Part shown: positions 50,826 through 60,326 of the stretch, piece by piece
Numbering within the stretch: the first letter of the stretch is position 1
Layout of the letters: every line of letters begins with the position of its first letter
From: Planctomycetaceae bacterium
GTDB lineage: Bacteria > Planctomycetota > Planctomycetia > Planctomycetales > Planctomycetaceae
Assembly (NCBI GenBank): GCA_021732845.1
Contig: JAKFUF010000018.1
Span: forward strand, 1-64,000
Direction of reading: 5' to 3'
DNA: 64,000 bases
The notes under the pieces: generated by a model
Database searches by the model: none
Told to the model about the DNA's origin: nothing
Seen by the model: only the letters and a program-made list of their open reading frames with translations
Program-made: the position numbers and the translations under genes

Positions 50826-51008
50826 TCAGTTTCGGCCTAGAAAACGAATGGGGCCGCCCTTGCTGCGCCGGAGAATGATCTTGGCATTTCGCGGCGACCA
50901 GAATTCGTAGCGGCATTTCAGGCAGGTCAGGTGCGGGCGGATTAATTCCGCGGTAAAGCGATATTTTTGACCGCAACGTGGGCAGAACGCCAATTTGTAG
51001 AACATCAT
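50826..51008 (-). CDS. small zinc-ribbon protein
   Basis: A protein of 60 aa (M1 51008 or M2 51005; GGAG upstream). CPRCGQKY and CLKCRYEF form a rubredoxin-like zinc knuckle (MJ0042-type pattern), followed by a basic tail (AKIILRRSKGG). Function unknown. In line with the excisionase gene. Confidence 0.65.
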   Translation of the reverse strand: MMFYKLAFCPRCGQKYRFTAELIRPHLTCLKCRYEFWSPRNAKIILRRSKGGPIRFLGRN

Positions 51009-51078
51009 GAACTCCTCTTTAGCAGGACACGTTGCCCGTCAGTCGAAGGTCTGCTGATTTGGGATGACCACGGAACTC

Positions 51079-51372
51079 CTACCGCTCCAGCCCTCGATCA
51101 CGCTCGTCGCGGTTCTGCGTGCGGGTCTCTGCCTGGCGTAGAGACTGCTGCAAAGGCGAAGCGTCTTTCTCTTCCTCGAATGCCGGTGCGACGGACTGGC
51201 GCCGGGACTCAGCAATCTCGCCGGGAGTCATTGTTCCATAGAGGCCTAACTCAGGCTGTTGAGCCACATTAGAATCGTTATAGAGCGCCCCGCGCACTTC
51301 GCGGAGCCCTTGCCTGAGCATGGCTTGTGCATGTCCTTCTCCGATCTTTCCGCCTTGCTGTTCGTTGGCCAT
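51079..51372 (-). CDS. hypothetical protein, Gln/Glu-rich
   Basis: A protein of 97 aa from ATG 51372 (GGAG 9 bases upstream); an in-frame ATG at 51492 would overlap the membrane-protein gene. Helical, charged, rich in Gln (MANEQQGGKIGEGHAQAMLR, SPLQQSLRQAETRTQNRDER). Probably the partner of the upstream membrane protein. No family seen. Confidence 0.45.
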   Translation of the reverse strand: MANEQQGGKIGEGHAQAMLRQGLREVRGALYNDSNVAQQPELGLYGTMTPGEIAESRRQSVAPAFEEEKDASPLQQSLRQAETRTQNRDERDRGLER

Positions 51373-51451
51373 GATGTTCTGCTCCGGGATGGGGAAGTGA
51401 AGCCTGACGAGCACAGGTTGAATGCCCGACGGGAGAACGCTTGGATTGGGT

Positions 51452-52015
51452 TTAGCGACGTAGGTGGTGCCGGAGGTTGTCGCCATGATCATGGTTCATT
51501 GCGCGAACCTGCGAGCCCCGGTGCATCTGATCGAACATGGCGTCCTGCATGTCCAAAAGCTTGATCCTGTCCAGCTGGTTCATCATGCGGCCTTTGATAT
51601 AAAGAGCGAATCCCGCGGCCAGGATGAACGTGCCGAGGGCTCGGTCCTGGGAGATAAACACAGCACCCCCGAGCATGACCAGGAATGGTTCAATCCAGAT
51701 TTTGAAACAGGATTCGTCAAAGCGTGTGTTTCCGGTGGCAAGGATTGGGAACCCGCTATAAAAGGAGTGTCTGGCCACCCCCTTCCAGCGACGCCGAATT
51801 ATTCCGATTCGCTGAAGCACGCAGGCGATCAGATACGCCCCGAGGAACCGGAACAGTTGGCGCGGGTCGTAATCACGCAGCAGGTACGAATGGAACGGGA
51901 CCAACAGAAAGACGAGAGCTGCCTGCGATCCGAGATAGCGTTCACCGAACCCACGATGGAGGAACACCTCAACAGAGGTGGCATATGCTTGGATGACGAG
52001 CATCGTCAGGTTCAT
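51452..52015 (-). CDS. integral membrane protein of mobile element
   Basis: A protein of 187 aa from ATG 52015 (AGGGG 4-5 bases upstream), overlapping the end of the methylase gene only if longer starts are used. Hydrophobic segments: LGSQAALVFLLVPFHSYLL, LFRFLGAYLIACVLQRIGII, FLVMLGGAVFI, ALGTFILAAGFALYI, then a polar helix. Could be a conjugation-associated membrane protein; not recognised. Confidence 0.5.
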   Translation of the reverse strand: MNLTMLVIQAYATSVEVFLHRGFGERYLGSQAALVFLLVPFHSYLLRDYDPRQLFRFLGAYLIACVLQRIGIIRRRWKGVARHSFYSGFPILATGNTRFDESCFKIWIEPFLVMLGGAVFISQDRALGTFILAAGFALYIKGRMMNQLDRIKLLDMQDAMFDQMHRGSQVRAMNHDHGDNLRHHLRR

Positions 52016-52022
52016 CGTGCCC

Positions 52023-54539
52023 CTAGCGTTGTCCCCGTTCGGGTTTGTAGCTTGCGGATGTTCCATGTGTATTCCTCATGCCCGGAAACTCGAGGTGCGA
52101 ACCATCGAACAGCCGGGGACGCAGATTGTTGTACGTGTCGTTATAGATCCGGACCAGCCGTTCGCTGCGATCGGGATCGGCGAACACCCAAGAGCGGAAC
52201 CGTTCCTTGATCAGTTTCTGCTTCTCACGGGCGGCGAGTGTCGCCTCCTGGTTCACCACCCGTTCCTCCCGTCGCCCGCTTTGGACGGTGTCATAGATCA
52301 GCGGGGTTTTCATGTTGAGCGCCAGCTCCAGCAAATGCGCTCCGTTCGCCCGGTCCGTGCCAAATTCCGACATTGCCGCAACCGAGTGCTCTGCCATGTA
52401 GTCGGCTTCAATGCTCCAAACGGCGTCTTTCTTGAGATGTCCCACCTGGACCGACGAGCGGGCAACCTGAAACAACTGGGCGGCAAAGGCCTGGATGTCG
52501 GATTCCGGGATCCACGGAGCCCCGAGATTGGCATCAATGTCGCCAGGCAGGACATCCTCGGGTTGCAACGCCAGGAGGGCGTCCGTGTTGCGGGCGTAGG
52601 CCGGACCGGCCGACTGGGCGGTCGCGAGCTTCGCCCGCACGTTCCCCGACAAATAGGCATCTGCCGTCTGCCAGCTTCTGGAATCAGGGTCATGAAAGAT
52701 CAGATCGCCCAGTTCGGTAATCACCTGCTCTTCCGACTTGCCGTAGAGTTCTGCGATGAAGGGAAGTTCGATGGCCCCGCGCTTGTCCAGCGAGACCAGC
52801 AGCCCCTCCTCTGCCGATCCCACGGCAGTGACCTCCGGGGTCTTCCCGACGACATCCTTTTGCAGGATGGGGGCTTTTGCGGCTTTTCCCGTCACTTCGT
52901 CATAGTCCTCAAGCGACATCACCAGCATTGCATCGGGATCTTCCCGGAACTTCACGAGGTTCGGCATCCTCCGAATCACCTCGCCGACTTTGGTTTCGCT
53001 AAACGTCGTCTTGTTGATGGGGCCATAAGCGGTAACGAAATGGTCGTAGGCACGATTCAATTCACGACGGGCCGAATCCCGGTGCGTCTCTCGCCACCCC
53101 TCATTTTGCGATTGCAGGACGAGTCGGGAGCGGTCACGCAGGCCGACCAGGGCCGCAAGCCGCCTGCCCGTCATGGTGCGATCGGACGTGAGCGCGGTGC
53201 CCCCGAATGTCACCGGCAGGCTTTGCCCACCTGCCACCTGGCGGATGCTGCGGTCGCTGGCGACAAAGAAGCTGCCTTCGCCGATATGTTTTAGGGGCGG
53301 CGGCGGTGTGAAGACAGCCGTGGCCGGCGGTTCAGCGGCAACAGAAGAGATGCCTGCCTCGGGGAATTCCGGCAAATGGCCGATGGCACCCTGAAGCTGC
53401 GATGGCAGCTCTCCATTTCCAAGCAGGCTGTAGCCGGTCTCCGCTCCGTAGAGCCGGTCCTTGCGACTCCATGTTCCCAGAACCATCTCGGGATGACGCA
53501 GGAAGTACCGATTGATCGGCACATCAACACCCTCAATGGACAGCGGCGTGACGCCGAACCATTCATCATCCACATGCCAGACCGGTTCCCCAGGAACCCG
53601 TTTGCGAAGAAAGACGATATCCGTGACGACCGCCGTCCCTTCACGCTTGAAGGCATCGGACGGAAGGCGGATGGCACCGAGGAAATCGGCCTTTGCCCCC
53701 AGATGCTCACGCATGGCGGCATTTTGCTTGTCCAGGGTGAAATGCGAAGTGACCAGCGCGGCAACCCCGCCCGCCTTCAGCCCATCAATGGATTTGGCGA
53801 AAAAATAATCGTGCAGCGAGAGCTTCTGTCCCTGGTAATCGAGTTTGAGATCGGCGAACGGCACATTCCCGATGACCGCGTCGATGCGGTTTTCCGGGAG
53901 TTTTGTGTCGCGGAAATTTTCGATGCGGATGTCCTGGCCGGGATGGATTGCCCGCGCGATCCGTCCAGAAATGCTGTCCAGCTCGATGCCGATGAATCGC
54001 ATCCCCTCCGGGCCACATCCCATGAAGTTGCCGATCCCACAACCGGGCTCAAGCACGGTCGCCCGCGGGGAGACACCGAGCCTGGCAAGTGCAGCATGCA
54101 TCGCTTCCATCACCACCGGTGAAGTGTAAAATGCATTAAAGGTGGTCCGCTTGGCGCTGTCATACTCATCGGGTGACAGCAATGCCTCCAACTCCTCGCC
54201 CAGAACCTTCCAGCTCGCATCTTTGTAGCGACCAGTAACCGGGTCCGGAAAAAGCGACAGGGCGACGGCACCGAAGCCGGCGAACCGCCTCAGGGCCTGC
54301 TGTTCGTCGGCGGTCGCCGGACGGCGCTCATCCTCTGTTCCCTTTAGGATGCGAATGGCGGCGAGCAGGTCGCGGGCCTTGGATTTTTCGCCGCTGGCGA
54401 CGGTCGAAGTCGGTTGCAGCCGTTCACCGGCCGACTCGGGAGGTCGAGCTGTTGCCGAGGTTGTCTGTTCAACAGGCGAGACCGAGATCGGTCGATCGAC
54501 AGTCTGGGGAGTGTTCGGCAACGTGCCAAAGAACGGCAA
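52023..54539 (-). CDS. DNA N6-methylase-like protein lacking its helicase half
   Basis: About 838 aa if started at TTG 54539 (the frame is open to 54986 but overlaps a real gene there). Methylase motif I VLEPGCGIGNFMG and motif IV AVIGNVPF (NPPF class), with FNAFYTSPVVMEAMHAAL before. It matches large plasmid/ICE proteins in which this domain is followed by an SNF2-type helicase. Here, directly after RLFDGSHLEFPGM, the frame ends in 17 unrelated residues, so the helicase half is missing. Start uncertain. Confidence 0.7.
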   Translation of the reverse strand: MPFFGTLPNTPQTVDRPISVSPVEQTTSATARPPESAGERLQPTSTVASGEKSKARDLLAAIRILKGTEDERRPATADEQQALRRFAGFGAVALSLFPDPVTGRYKDASWKVLGEELEALLSPDEYDSAKRTTFNAFYTSPVVMEAMHAALARLGVSPRATVLEPGCGIGNFMGCGPEGMRFIGIELDSISGRIARAIHPGQDIRIENFRDTKLPENRIDAVIGNVPFADLKLDYQGQKLSLHDYFFAKSIDGLKAGGVAALVTSHFTLDKQNAAMREHLGAKADFLGAIRLPSDAFKREGTAVVTDIVFLRKRVPGEPVWHVDDEWFGVTPLSIEGVDVPINRYFLRHPEMVLGTWSRKDRLYGAETGYSLLGNGELPSQLQGAIGHLPEFPEAGISSVAAEPPATAVFTPPPPLKHIGEGSFFVASDRSIRQVAGGQSLPVTFGGTALTSDRTMTGRRLAALVGLRDRSRLVLQSQNEGWRETHRDSARRELNRAYDHFVTAYGPINKTTFSETKVGEVIRRMPNLVKFREDPDAMLVMSLEDYDEVTGKAAKAPILQKDVVGKTPEVTAVGSAEEGLLVSLDKRGAIELPFIAELYGKSEEQVITELGDLIFHDPDSRSWQTADAYLSGNVRAKLATAQSAGPAYARNTDALLALQPEDVLPGDIDANLGAPWIPESDIQAFAAQLFQVARSSVQVGHLKKDAVWSIEADYMAEHSVAAMSEFGTDRANGAHLLELALNMKTPLIYDTVQSGRREERVVNQEATLAAREKQKLIKERFRSWVFADPDRSERLVRIYNDTYNNLRPRLFDGSHLEFPGMRNTHGTSASYKPERGQR

Positions 54540-54562
54540 CGGTCGCTGGCCCCGTGATCCCC

Positions 54563-54874
54563 TTATTCGTGAGGAGAATGACGATCGGAAGATTTCGTCA
54601 TTTCCTGGGAGGGCAGGTCGGTTCGCCCTTCCTGACGTGAGAACAAATGGTTCCTCACTTCCTCCAGCGCCAGTTCCATCGCCTCGCTCGAAATCTGGCT
54701 CGCGTCGCTGTCCGGCTTCGTCGGTATCAATCGCAGCGCCCACGCCTCGTGGCTTGCTTTCAGCTTCACAGACCATTGCTCCAGCGTCGCGAGCAGCATC
54801 TTCTCGCTCTTGAGCCGCTCCAACAGGGCCGGTTGTAGCTCCAGCAGTTCCAACATGATCGTCTTGTATTGCAT
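54563..54874 (-). CDS. small helical protein upstream of methylase
   Basis: A protein of 103 aa, ATG 54874 with AAGGAAG upstream. Heptad-rich: MQYKTIMLELLELQPALLER, LLATLEQWSVKLKASHEAW, ALEEVRNHLFSRQEGR. Similar small coiled-coil genes accompany large methylase-helicase genes in mobile elements. Its stop lies 24 bases from the proposed TTG start of the methylase gene. Confidence 0.6.
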   Translation of the reverse strand: MQYKTIMLELLELQPALLERLKSEKMLLATLEQWSVKLKASHEAWALRLIPTKPDSDASQISSEAMELALEEVRNHLFSRQEGRTDLPSQEMTKSSDRHSPHE

Positions 54875-55133
54875 GCAGGCTTCCTTCGCGTTCGATGGAG
54901 AGATTGTCAAAAGATTTCGGCCGGTCGACTCCGTCCTGGGGGAATACCAGCAGACGTTGCAGGCGGTCAGGCAGCTTTTGTTTCATGGCAGGAACATGGA
55001 TTGATCATGATTCCCACCCTTAATTCAAATCTGATTTACGCGCAATATTTATCTATTCCTTCACTTCCGGTTGCCAAGAGCGTCAATACGCGCTATGTCG
55101 ATTCTGCCAAACAACCTGAGAAGGAGTACACAT

Positions 55134-55532
55134 ATGGGCAGATCACGGAAAACAGGGGTTCCATCCGAGCCAGCCACAGAAGTGGCTGACGGGGACAAAC
55201 CGGCCACCAATGAAACGCCAGCGGAAAGCAAGCTCACCCTGGCCGAGGCCAAGCTGCAGCGCATGCAGGAGACGAACAAGCTTTGTTTTCGCCACCAGAA
55301 CGATTTTGCCAAAATTCAGCAGGAACTGACGGAGCGTTTCAAATTCTCCGAAGCTGAGTTGGAGCACATCCTTGAACCGAAGGGGCAGCGGTTGATTCCC
55401 GGCTTCGGCTATGCCGAAATGGAACGCCAGAAGCAGTATGTGGCATTCCTGAAGAAGAATGCCGAGCAGCGAGGATCGCTGGCAGAGCGGGTTCAGCAAA
55501 GCCGAGAGATCGATCAGGAACCTACACTTTAA
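55134..55532 (+). CDS. hypothetical helical protein
   Basis: A protein of 132 aa, ATG 55134 with AAGGAG 7 bases upstream. Flexible Pro/Ala/Thr-rich start, then a long helix (LTLAEAKLQRMQETNKLCFR) and QKQYVAFLKKNAEQRGSLAE. No catalytic motif. Divergent from the methylase group; may be a plasmid-type accessory protein. Confidence 0.5.
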   Translation: MGRSRKTGVPSEPATEVADGDKPATNETPAESKLTLAEAKLQRMQETNKLCFRHQNDFAKIQQELTERFKFSEAELEHILEPKGQRLIPGFGYAEMERQKQYVAFLKKNAEQRGSLAERVQQSREIDQEPTL

Positions 55533-55641
55533 TCGGCAATGCCTGCGAATCGCCGCAATGCCGCAGACCGAAGGCAAAACGGATCTTCCTTCGGCGCCAT
55601 CAGTTTGAGATCGAAAACACTGAAGAACTTGCACACACTGC

Positions 55642-55670
55642 TTGGAATGAATTATTCACGGTGGTAAAAT
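55642..55670 (+). promoter_or_regulatory. candidate promoter
   Basis: TTGGAA (55642-55647), 17-bp spacer, TAAAAT (55665-55670) at the start of an AT-richer stretch. It could drive the short gene at 55806. Confidence 0.35.
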
Positions 55671-55805
55671 CGACAGCACCTTGCCAACGGTGGACCGGGG
55701 AATTCGAAACCACCTAAATGTCGCAAACTCTATATGCTCCCCAGTGAAGGAATCAATCCGACGGTGCTGGCGGCGACAAGAATCAGTCTACGAACTGGAG
55801 CACAC

Positions 55806-56051
55806 ATGTTAACGGTATTGCGTGAGTTTCTAGTGCGTACTGACGACGGACTTCAAGAGATGATGCTGTGTGAATGCTTAGTCGAGACCGACACAACGAC
55901 GAATCACAACATTGGACCTCGAACTACATACAGAGATCGATATTTCAGGCAAGTCGATGGGGGTATGCATGCCATGCGTGCCGAAAAGATTGAACCGAAC
56001 GTGTTCAAACTTGATAACGGACTCATTGTTCGCGAAGTGACCCAAGACTAG
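55806..56051 (+). CDS. small hypothetical protein
   Basis: An 81-aa product from ATG 55806 with GGAG 5 bases upstream. Pattern LTVLREFLVRTDDGLQEMML, TTYRDRYFRQVDGG, FKLDNGLIVREVTQ is a beta-barrel-like small domain. AT-richer than the flanks. Function unknown. Confidence 0.45.
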   Translation: MLTVLREFLVRTDDGLQEMMLCECLVETDTTTNHNIGPRTTYRDRYFRQVDGGMHAMRAEKIEPNVFKLDNGLIVREVTQD

Positions 56052-56283
56052 ATTGCAAGGCTCGCTTGGCAACGTTTGTCACTAATCGTCCCAGTTCCTT
56101 TGCGAGGTCAGGAATTGACCCCAGCAGCCGAGCTTCCTGTTCAGAATCAGCTCCAGGTTGCCGGTTCCCTTGACTTCCTGAAAGATGATTTGCACCAGGA
56201 CGGTGCCGACAACGGTCAGCGAAGCATTCTCGTCCAATTCTGAACGGGCGGTTTTCTTGGGGCAAAAGCGGAGCACGTTGACA

Positions 56284-56886
56284 ATGCAGTTCCATCCGAT
56301 CATTTCCACTTATTGTGAGACTCAAGCGGCTAGTTTCCCCCTAATTCTATGCGTGGGCCGTGAGCCAAACGCCGAGCGATCAATTAAAAACTGCCTTGGC
56401 CACTATGACTTCAAGTGCGTTCCACGTTGCGGATTCTGGAACCTTTCCTACTCACTGGTAGGTTCGTCAGTAGGGCTTAGTGCGAAAGAATTCAAAAGAG
56501 TATGCCATGCTCAAGGGGCATCGCCGCTAGTGTACGCTGATGCCCTACCGATTGCAATTCGGGATTCGACCAAGAACAAGCGGGCAATTCGTGCAGAAGT
56601 TCCGGCCGAGACATGGCAACAACACATCGACGATCTATTTTCACATCGAGACATACTTGACCGCGTCGCAGTCGTGCTACTTTCCGGGTTGAACCGGAAT
56701 GTATTCGCTGAGCCAGCAAAACTCATCCGGCAAAACTGCAACCGTAGACAGATATTTGCCAGAGACGTTCCGTTCTTCCACGGTTGCAACGCGAAAGTGC
56801 TTCGCACAGCGCTCGATGCGCAATCCCTAGAAATGATCGCCTCGATTGCGACCAAGTTTCTCCACGCAGACTTGGCGCACGCGTGA
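56284..56886 (+). CDS. unknown protein, glycosylase-like fold suspected
   Basis: A protein of 200 aa from ATG 56284 (GGAG 10 bases upstream). Strand-loop text LILCVGREPNAERSI, CGFWNLSYSLVGSS, ASPLVYADALPIAI, VAVVLLSGLN, FARDVPFFHGCNAKV gives an alpha/beta order reminiscent of the uracil-DNA-glycosylase superfamily (REPN for GE.PG, final H-containing loop FFHG). This is a weak fold guess. Clearly AT-richer and different in codon use from neighbours; a solitary cargo gene. Confidence 0.4.
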   Translation: MQFHPIISTYCETQAASFPLILCVGREPNAERSIKNCLGHYDFKCVPRCGFWNLSYSLVGSSVGLSAKEFKRVCHAQGASPLVYADALPIAIRDSTKNKRAIRAEVPAETWQQHIDDLFSHRDILDRVAVVLLSGLNRNVFAEPAKLIRQNCNRRQIFARDVPFFHGCNAKVLRTALDAQSLEMIASIATKFLHADLAHA

Positions 56887-57105
56887 GAGCAGGAATGGAA
56901 GAGAATTGACTGGAGCCAAACAGCTCCAATACATGCGTTTCCGCGGCTCGACTTTCCCGCGAAAGCCCCCACGAGACGGCTCGAACTTTTCCGGCCCATT
57001 GTCATGCGCGGCGAATTTCAGACTTCGGATGTGCCCCATTGACCTATGGGTGTTGGGGCCGGAGGTTGCGTCGGATCGCTCGCCTAAGCCACGTCGCCTA
57101 ATGCG
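56887..57105. other. gap, nothing recognised
   Basis: About 220 bases after the cargo gene. No convincing frame, repeat or terminator; composition returns to GC-rich toward 57,060. Confidence 0.3.
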
Positions 57106-57516
57106 TCACCATTCGATACGCTCGATGAGCGGGGTACCGTCGACCGCATTCATCACCGCCGCCTCGTCGGCTTCCTGAATCCACGGAATGCGGTGCCGGG
57201 TGATACCCTGGAATAGTCGGAGATTCGGACGAAGTTCCGCATTGAGATTGCGTCCGACAATCCGGATTTTCTGGCCCGCAACAAACAAGCTGATTCCCTG
57301 TGAGGGATCGAACTCGACACGCTCCAGCCAGGCGTAGCCGATCGCCCTGACATTGCCGGTTTTCTTGCGCAGTTCCAGCATGATTGCCCGGTCGCGGGCT
57401 CCACGCAGGAATCCGAAGGCTTGCAGATCGACCAAGTCTTCCTCGTGGTCGGCATCAATGTCGGTCGCAACCTCCGCCTTCCGACTGACGTATTTGTCAA
57501 GAATGCTATCGTTCAT
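57106..57516 (-). CDS. hypothetical protein coupled to relaxase
   Basis: A protein of 136 aa from ATG 57516, which overlaps the end of the relaxase gene by about 11 bases. Predicted beta-rich with PSQGISLFVAGQKIRIVGRN, RLFQGITRHRIPWIQEADEA. No family recognised. Coupling suggests a partner in DNA transfer. Confidence 0.55.
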   Translation of the reverse strand: MNDSILDKYVSRKAEVATDIDADHEEDLVDLQAFGFLRGARDRAIMLELRKKTGNVRAIGYAWLERVEFDPSQGISLFVAGQKIRIVGRNLNAELRPNLRLFQGITRHRIPWIQEADEAAVMNAVDGTPLIERIEW

Positions 57517-60145
57517 AGGCCAGTTCCTTCTCTTCCCAGTTACGGTATTCCCGGATGGGCATTGCAGCCTGAATCGCCAGTCGCCGAACCATCTGGGCTC
57601 GGTCCCGATAACCTTCTGAAACGAGTTCCGTCGCACTCAAGTTTTCGTCCGTCTGGCTGATTGCCTCAAGAAGTTCCTGTTTACTGTCGGTATACACGGT
57701 CGCCTGGCGTTGTCCTCGCGAGACGGAGACGTAAAACTGCTCGCGCGATGAGGCCGGGAAAGACTCAGCGGACTGGCCGATCAAGACGCGCTGCACGTCG
57801 GTTCCCTGGCTGGCCATTGAAGTCACCGCATAGCCATAGGCCAGGAAGCCGTAATCCTTCGGGATCGTCCAGCCCTTGTCCGTTACCAGATTGCCATCCG
57901 CGTCGAATGCTTCCACTTTCACGATGTCCCCATTGTTCAGACGGTGCTTTCCATCTGCTGTTTTTCCATTGCGAGTGACTCGCAGTGTGTCGCCACTGGC
58001 GACCTCCAGCGAGTCCTGATGGAACAGGTGGAACCTGGCTGCCTCGCTTGTTGGTGGTGACTCTTTCTCGACGATGAGCCGCTCACCCTTAACATGTCCC
58101 TTGGCATTCTGGTGGAAGACCAGCACATCACCGGGAAGGAAATTCGCCGCATCGGCACGCTCGGCTTCGGTGAGATTGGCATTCTTGAGTGTCAGCAAGC
58201 GACGGTCCTCGGTGCCGAGCAGGCCCGATTGACGTAGGCCCTTGCGGACCTCATTGGTGATTCGCTCGGCTTCAAGGTGCGTCGGAGTGACCACGAGCGC
58301 CGTCTCTCCGGCCTTGACGGTCTCCAGATAATCCGATGCGAGCATCTGGTAGCGCTCGGCTTCCGGCACCTCCCGAATCCATCCCATGCCATCCAACTGT
58401 TGGAACCCGTCGACCGTCCGTCCTTCACTCAGGGCCAGTACCGCCTGTTTATATTCCTGCTTTTGACGCTGGATCTCCTTGATCTCGGCCGGCACCAGCC
58501 CGGCCTGTTCCTCCAACAGCCGCAGGGCGGCTCCGCGTTCGACGGATCCATGCTGATAGCGGTCTCCCGATAGAATGACGCGGGCGTCGCGCCTTTCGGC
58601 CAGGTCGAAGACCTTTGCCATCGTCCGGCTGCCGATCAGGCCGGCTTCATCGAGCCAGATGACGTTGCCCTGGATTTGCTCCTGAAGTTTTTCGTCCTGC
58701 AGCAGCCGCGCGACGGTATCGGCAGTCTCGAATCCCTTGTCACGGAGAACGCCCCGACTCGCCCGCGCGGTCGGAGCAAATGCGAACACCTGGTGACCGT
58801 TGGCTTCAATGCCTTCGACGGCTTCCTGCATCATCGACGTTTTTCCGACGCCGGCTGCCCCGCGGATCACCATGACCCGGTCACGAGAATCCAGAACGTG
58901 GTTGACGGCGTCGCGCTGGCCCTGATTGAGCCAGGTGCGGATGATCTGGTGTGGCCTGAATGCAAGCGGTCGACGGCTGCCCCTTCCCTCGCGGGCAAAC
59001 CCGATCATGGCCTGTTCCTCGGCCAGGACGCTGCAACTAGTCACCATCCGGCGTCCACGGTGGTTCCTGTGAATAAACGGCTCTTCGTGGAATTGCCGTT
59101 CGACGGTTTCAACGGATGCCTTTCCAACAGACCGCTTGAGCGACTCTGCCAGCAATGTCCGCTCAGGGACGACGGATCTGCGCTCGAAGCAATGCTCCGC
59201 CGCATTGCGAACGCCCTCCCTGCCCTTCGATGGAACTTCACCAAGCGGCCCAGTACCGACTCTCTCGATCACCCGCTGCAGGTCGTTCCGCTCGTCGTCG
59301 TTGAGCCGTGCAAGCCATTCCTGGCGCAGCTCAGTGAGCGGCAAGTCTTTCTGCTTCCGCTCCCGCGTTTTGGCTCCCAACTCTGACTTCAGTTCAGGGT
59401 TGGTGATCCCTTTCTTTCGGGCCAACTCTTCAATCTGCTCAGTGCGCCGCGAGAATTTGTCGATGGTCTCCTTTGAAATCCCGGCAATTTCCCATCCGGT
59501 CTTCGTCCGCTCGACTTCAATGCCCAAATCAGCCAGCTTACGGCCGAGCCGGGAATGAAACTTTGCTTCAAAATAAGGAGCATCCCGCTTCAGATTGCCG
59601 AATTGACCGGCCTTCCAAGCATTCTCGCTGGCATCCCATGTTGTATTGAATACGTAGCAGTGGGCATGAAGATGCGGATCGGGAAGGCCATCGACCGGGC
59701 GGGAAGTGAAATGCACGAATTCGCCCCAGGCCATGTTGCCCGTGGTCCGGTCCTCGTTCCGGTTTTGCTTGCGAATCCTGGTCTGCATCTCGGCTTCCAT
59801 GTCGTCCATGGTTTCCCGGACGGAATCACGGAAGGCATCGAGCAACCGTTCATCTTCGGTGATCGCATGCAGTACCGACAGACTCTTGGGCACATGGAAA
59901 TTGAAGTCGTAGCCCACCCTGCGATAGTCCTTTGTCCGCAATGTCAGCGGCTCGGCCGTCTGCGGATGGCGATTGTCGCAGAGCGACTCCCAGGCCCTGG
60001 CGTCGACTTCCCCCGAAAGCCCGAGGCGCTCTGCGCCTTTGCCGCGCCATTGCCCGACCAGTTCCTGGCCTTCGGTGTAATAGTCGGCCGTGCTGTAATA
60101 GCTCTTTGCCTGGGCCGAGGATGTGCTCTCGATGATGCGCAACAT
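57506..60145 (-). CDS. MobF-family conjugative relaxase-helicase
   Basis: A protein of 879 aa. N-terminal relaxase (TrwC/TraI type): tyrosines in KSYYSTADYYTEGQ, the motif YDFNFHVPKSLSVL, and the metal-binding histidines in DPHLHAHCYVFN. C-terminal superfamily-1 helicase: Walker A VIRGAAGVGKTSMMQE, WLDEAGLIGSRTM, LSGDRYQHGS, VSRGQRQATVYTD. It nicks oriT and leads the strand into the recipient. TraI is usually larger; this is TrwC-sized. oriT was not pinpointed. Confidence 0.9.
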   Translation of the reverse strand: MLRIIESTSSAQAKSYYSTADYYTEGQELVGQWRGKGAERLGLSGEVDARAWESLCDNRHPQTAEPLTLRTKDYRRVGYDFNFHVPKSLSVLHAITEDERLLDAFRDSVRETMDDMEAEMQTRIRKQNRNEDRTTGNMAWGEFVHFTSRPVDGLPDPHLHAHCYVFNTTWDASENAWKAGQFGNLKRDAPYFEAKFHSRLGRKLADLGIEVERTKTGWEIAGISKETIDKFSRRTEQIEELARKKGITNPELKSELGAKTRERKQKDLPLTELRQEWLARLNDDERNDLQRVIERVGTGPLGEVPSKGREGVRNAAEHCFERRSVVPERTLLAESLKRSVGKASVETVERQFHEEPFIHRNHRGRRMVTSCSVLAEEQAMIGFAREGRGSRRPLAFRPHQIIRTWLNQGQRDAVNHVLDSRDRVMVIRGAAGVGKTSMMQEAVEGIEANGHQVFAFAPTARASRGVLRDKGFETADTVARLLQDEKLQEQIQGNVIWLDEAGLIGSRTMAKVFDLAERRDARVILSGDRYQHGSVERGAALRLLEEQAGLVPAEIKEIQRQKQEYKQAVLALSEGRTVDGFQQLDGMGWIREVPEAERYQMLASDYLETVKAGETALVVTPTHLEAERITNEVRKGLRQSGLLGTEDRRLLTLKNANLTEAERADAANFLPGDVLVFHQNAKGHVKGERLIVEKESPPTSEAARFHLFHQDSLEVASGDTLRVTRNGKTADGKHRLNNGDIVKVEAFDADGNLVTDKGWTIPKDYGFLAYGYAVTSMASQGTDVQRVLIGQSAESFPASSREQFYVSVSRGQRQATVYTDSKQELLEAISQTDENLSATELVSEGYRDRAQMVRRLAIQAAMPIREYRNWEEKELAYER

Positions 60146-60326
60146 GCCGCATTGTAGGCGCGCAATGGTTGCAGAATGATGAACGATGCTCGCTTGTCAC
60201 AAGCAGTCAGCGAATGGCAACTATTGACGGTGCCGCCGGATGAAACGGTGGAAATCCGCAACCAAGCTGCCAAATGTCCACATCGCGTGCCTTAACGAGA
60301 TGCGTGCATGGCGAGTGACCGATAAT
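60146..60326. other. gap upstream of relaxase, possible oriT region
   Basis: About 180 bases between the relaxase start and the aminotransferase stop. Contains short inverted text (ccgccgg..aacggtgg) but no clear nic site. Listed because oriT often lies here. Confidence 0.25.

Noticed and set aside
52023-54986. Full 987-aa reading of the methylase frame
   Set aside because: Its first 130-150 residues overlap the real gene at 54563-54874 and have low-complexity shadow composition.
56082-56309. Leftward 75-aa frame overlapping the 56284 gene
   Set aside because: No RBS, no family resemblance, and it overlaps the better-supported rightward gene.
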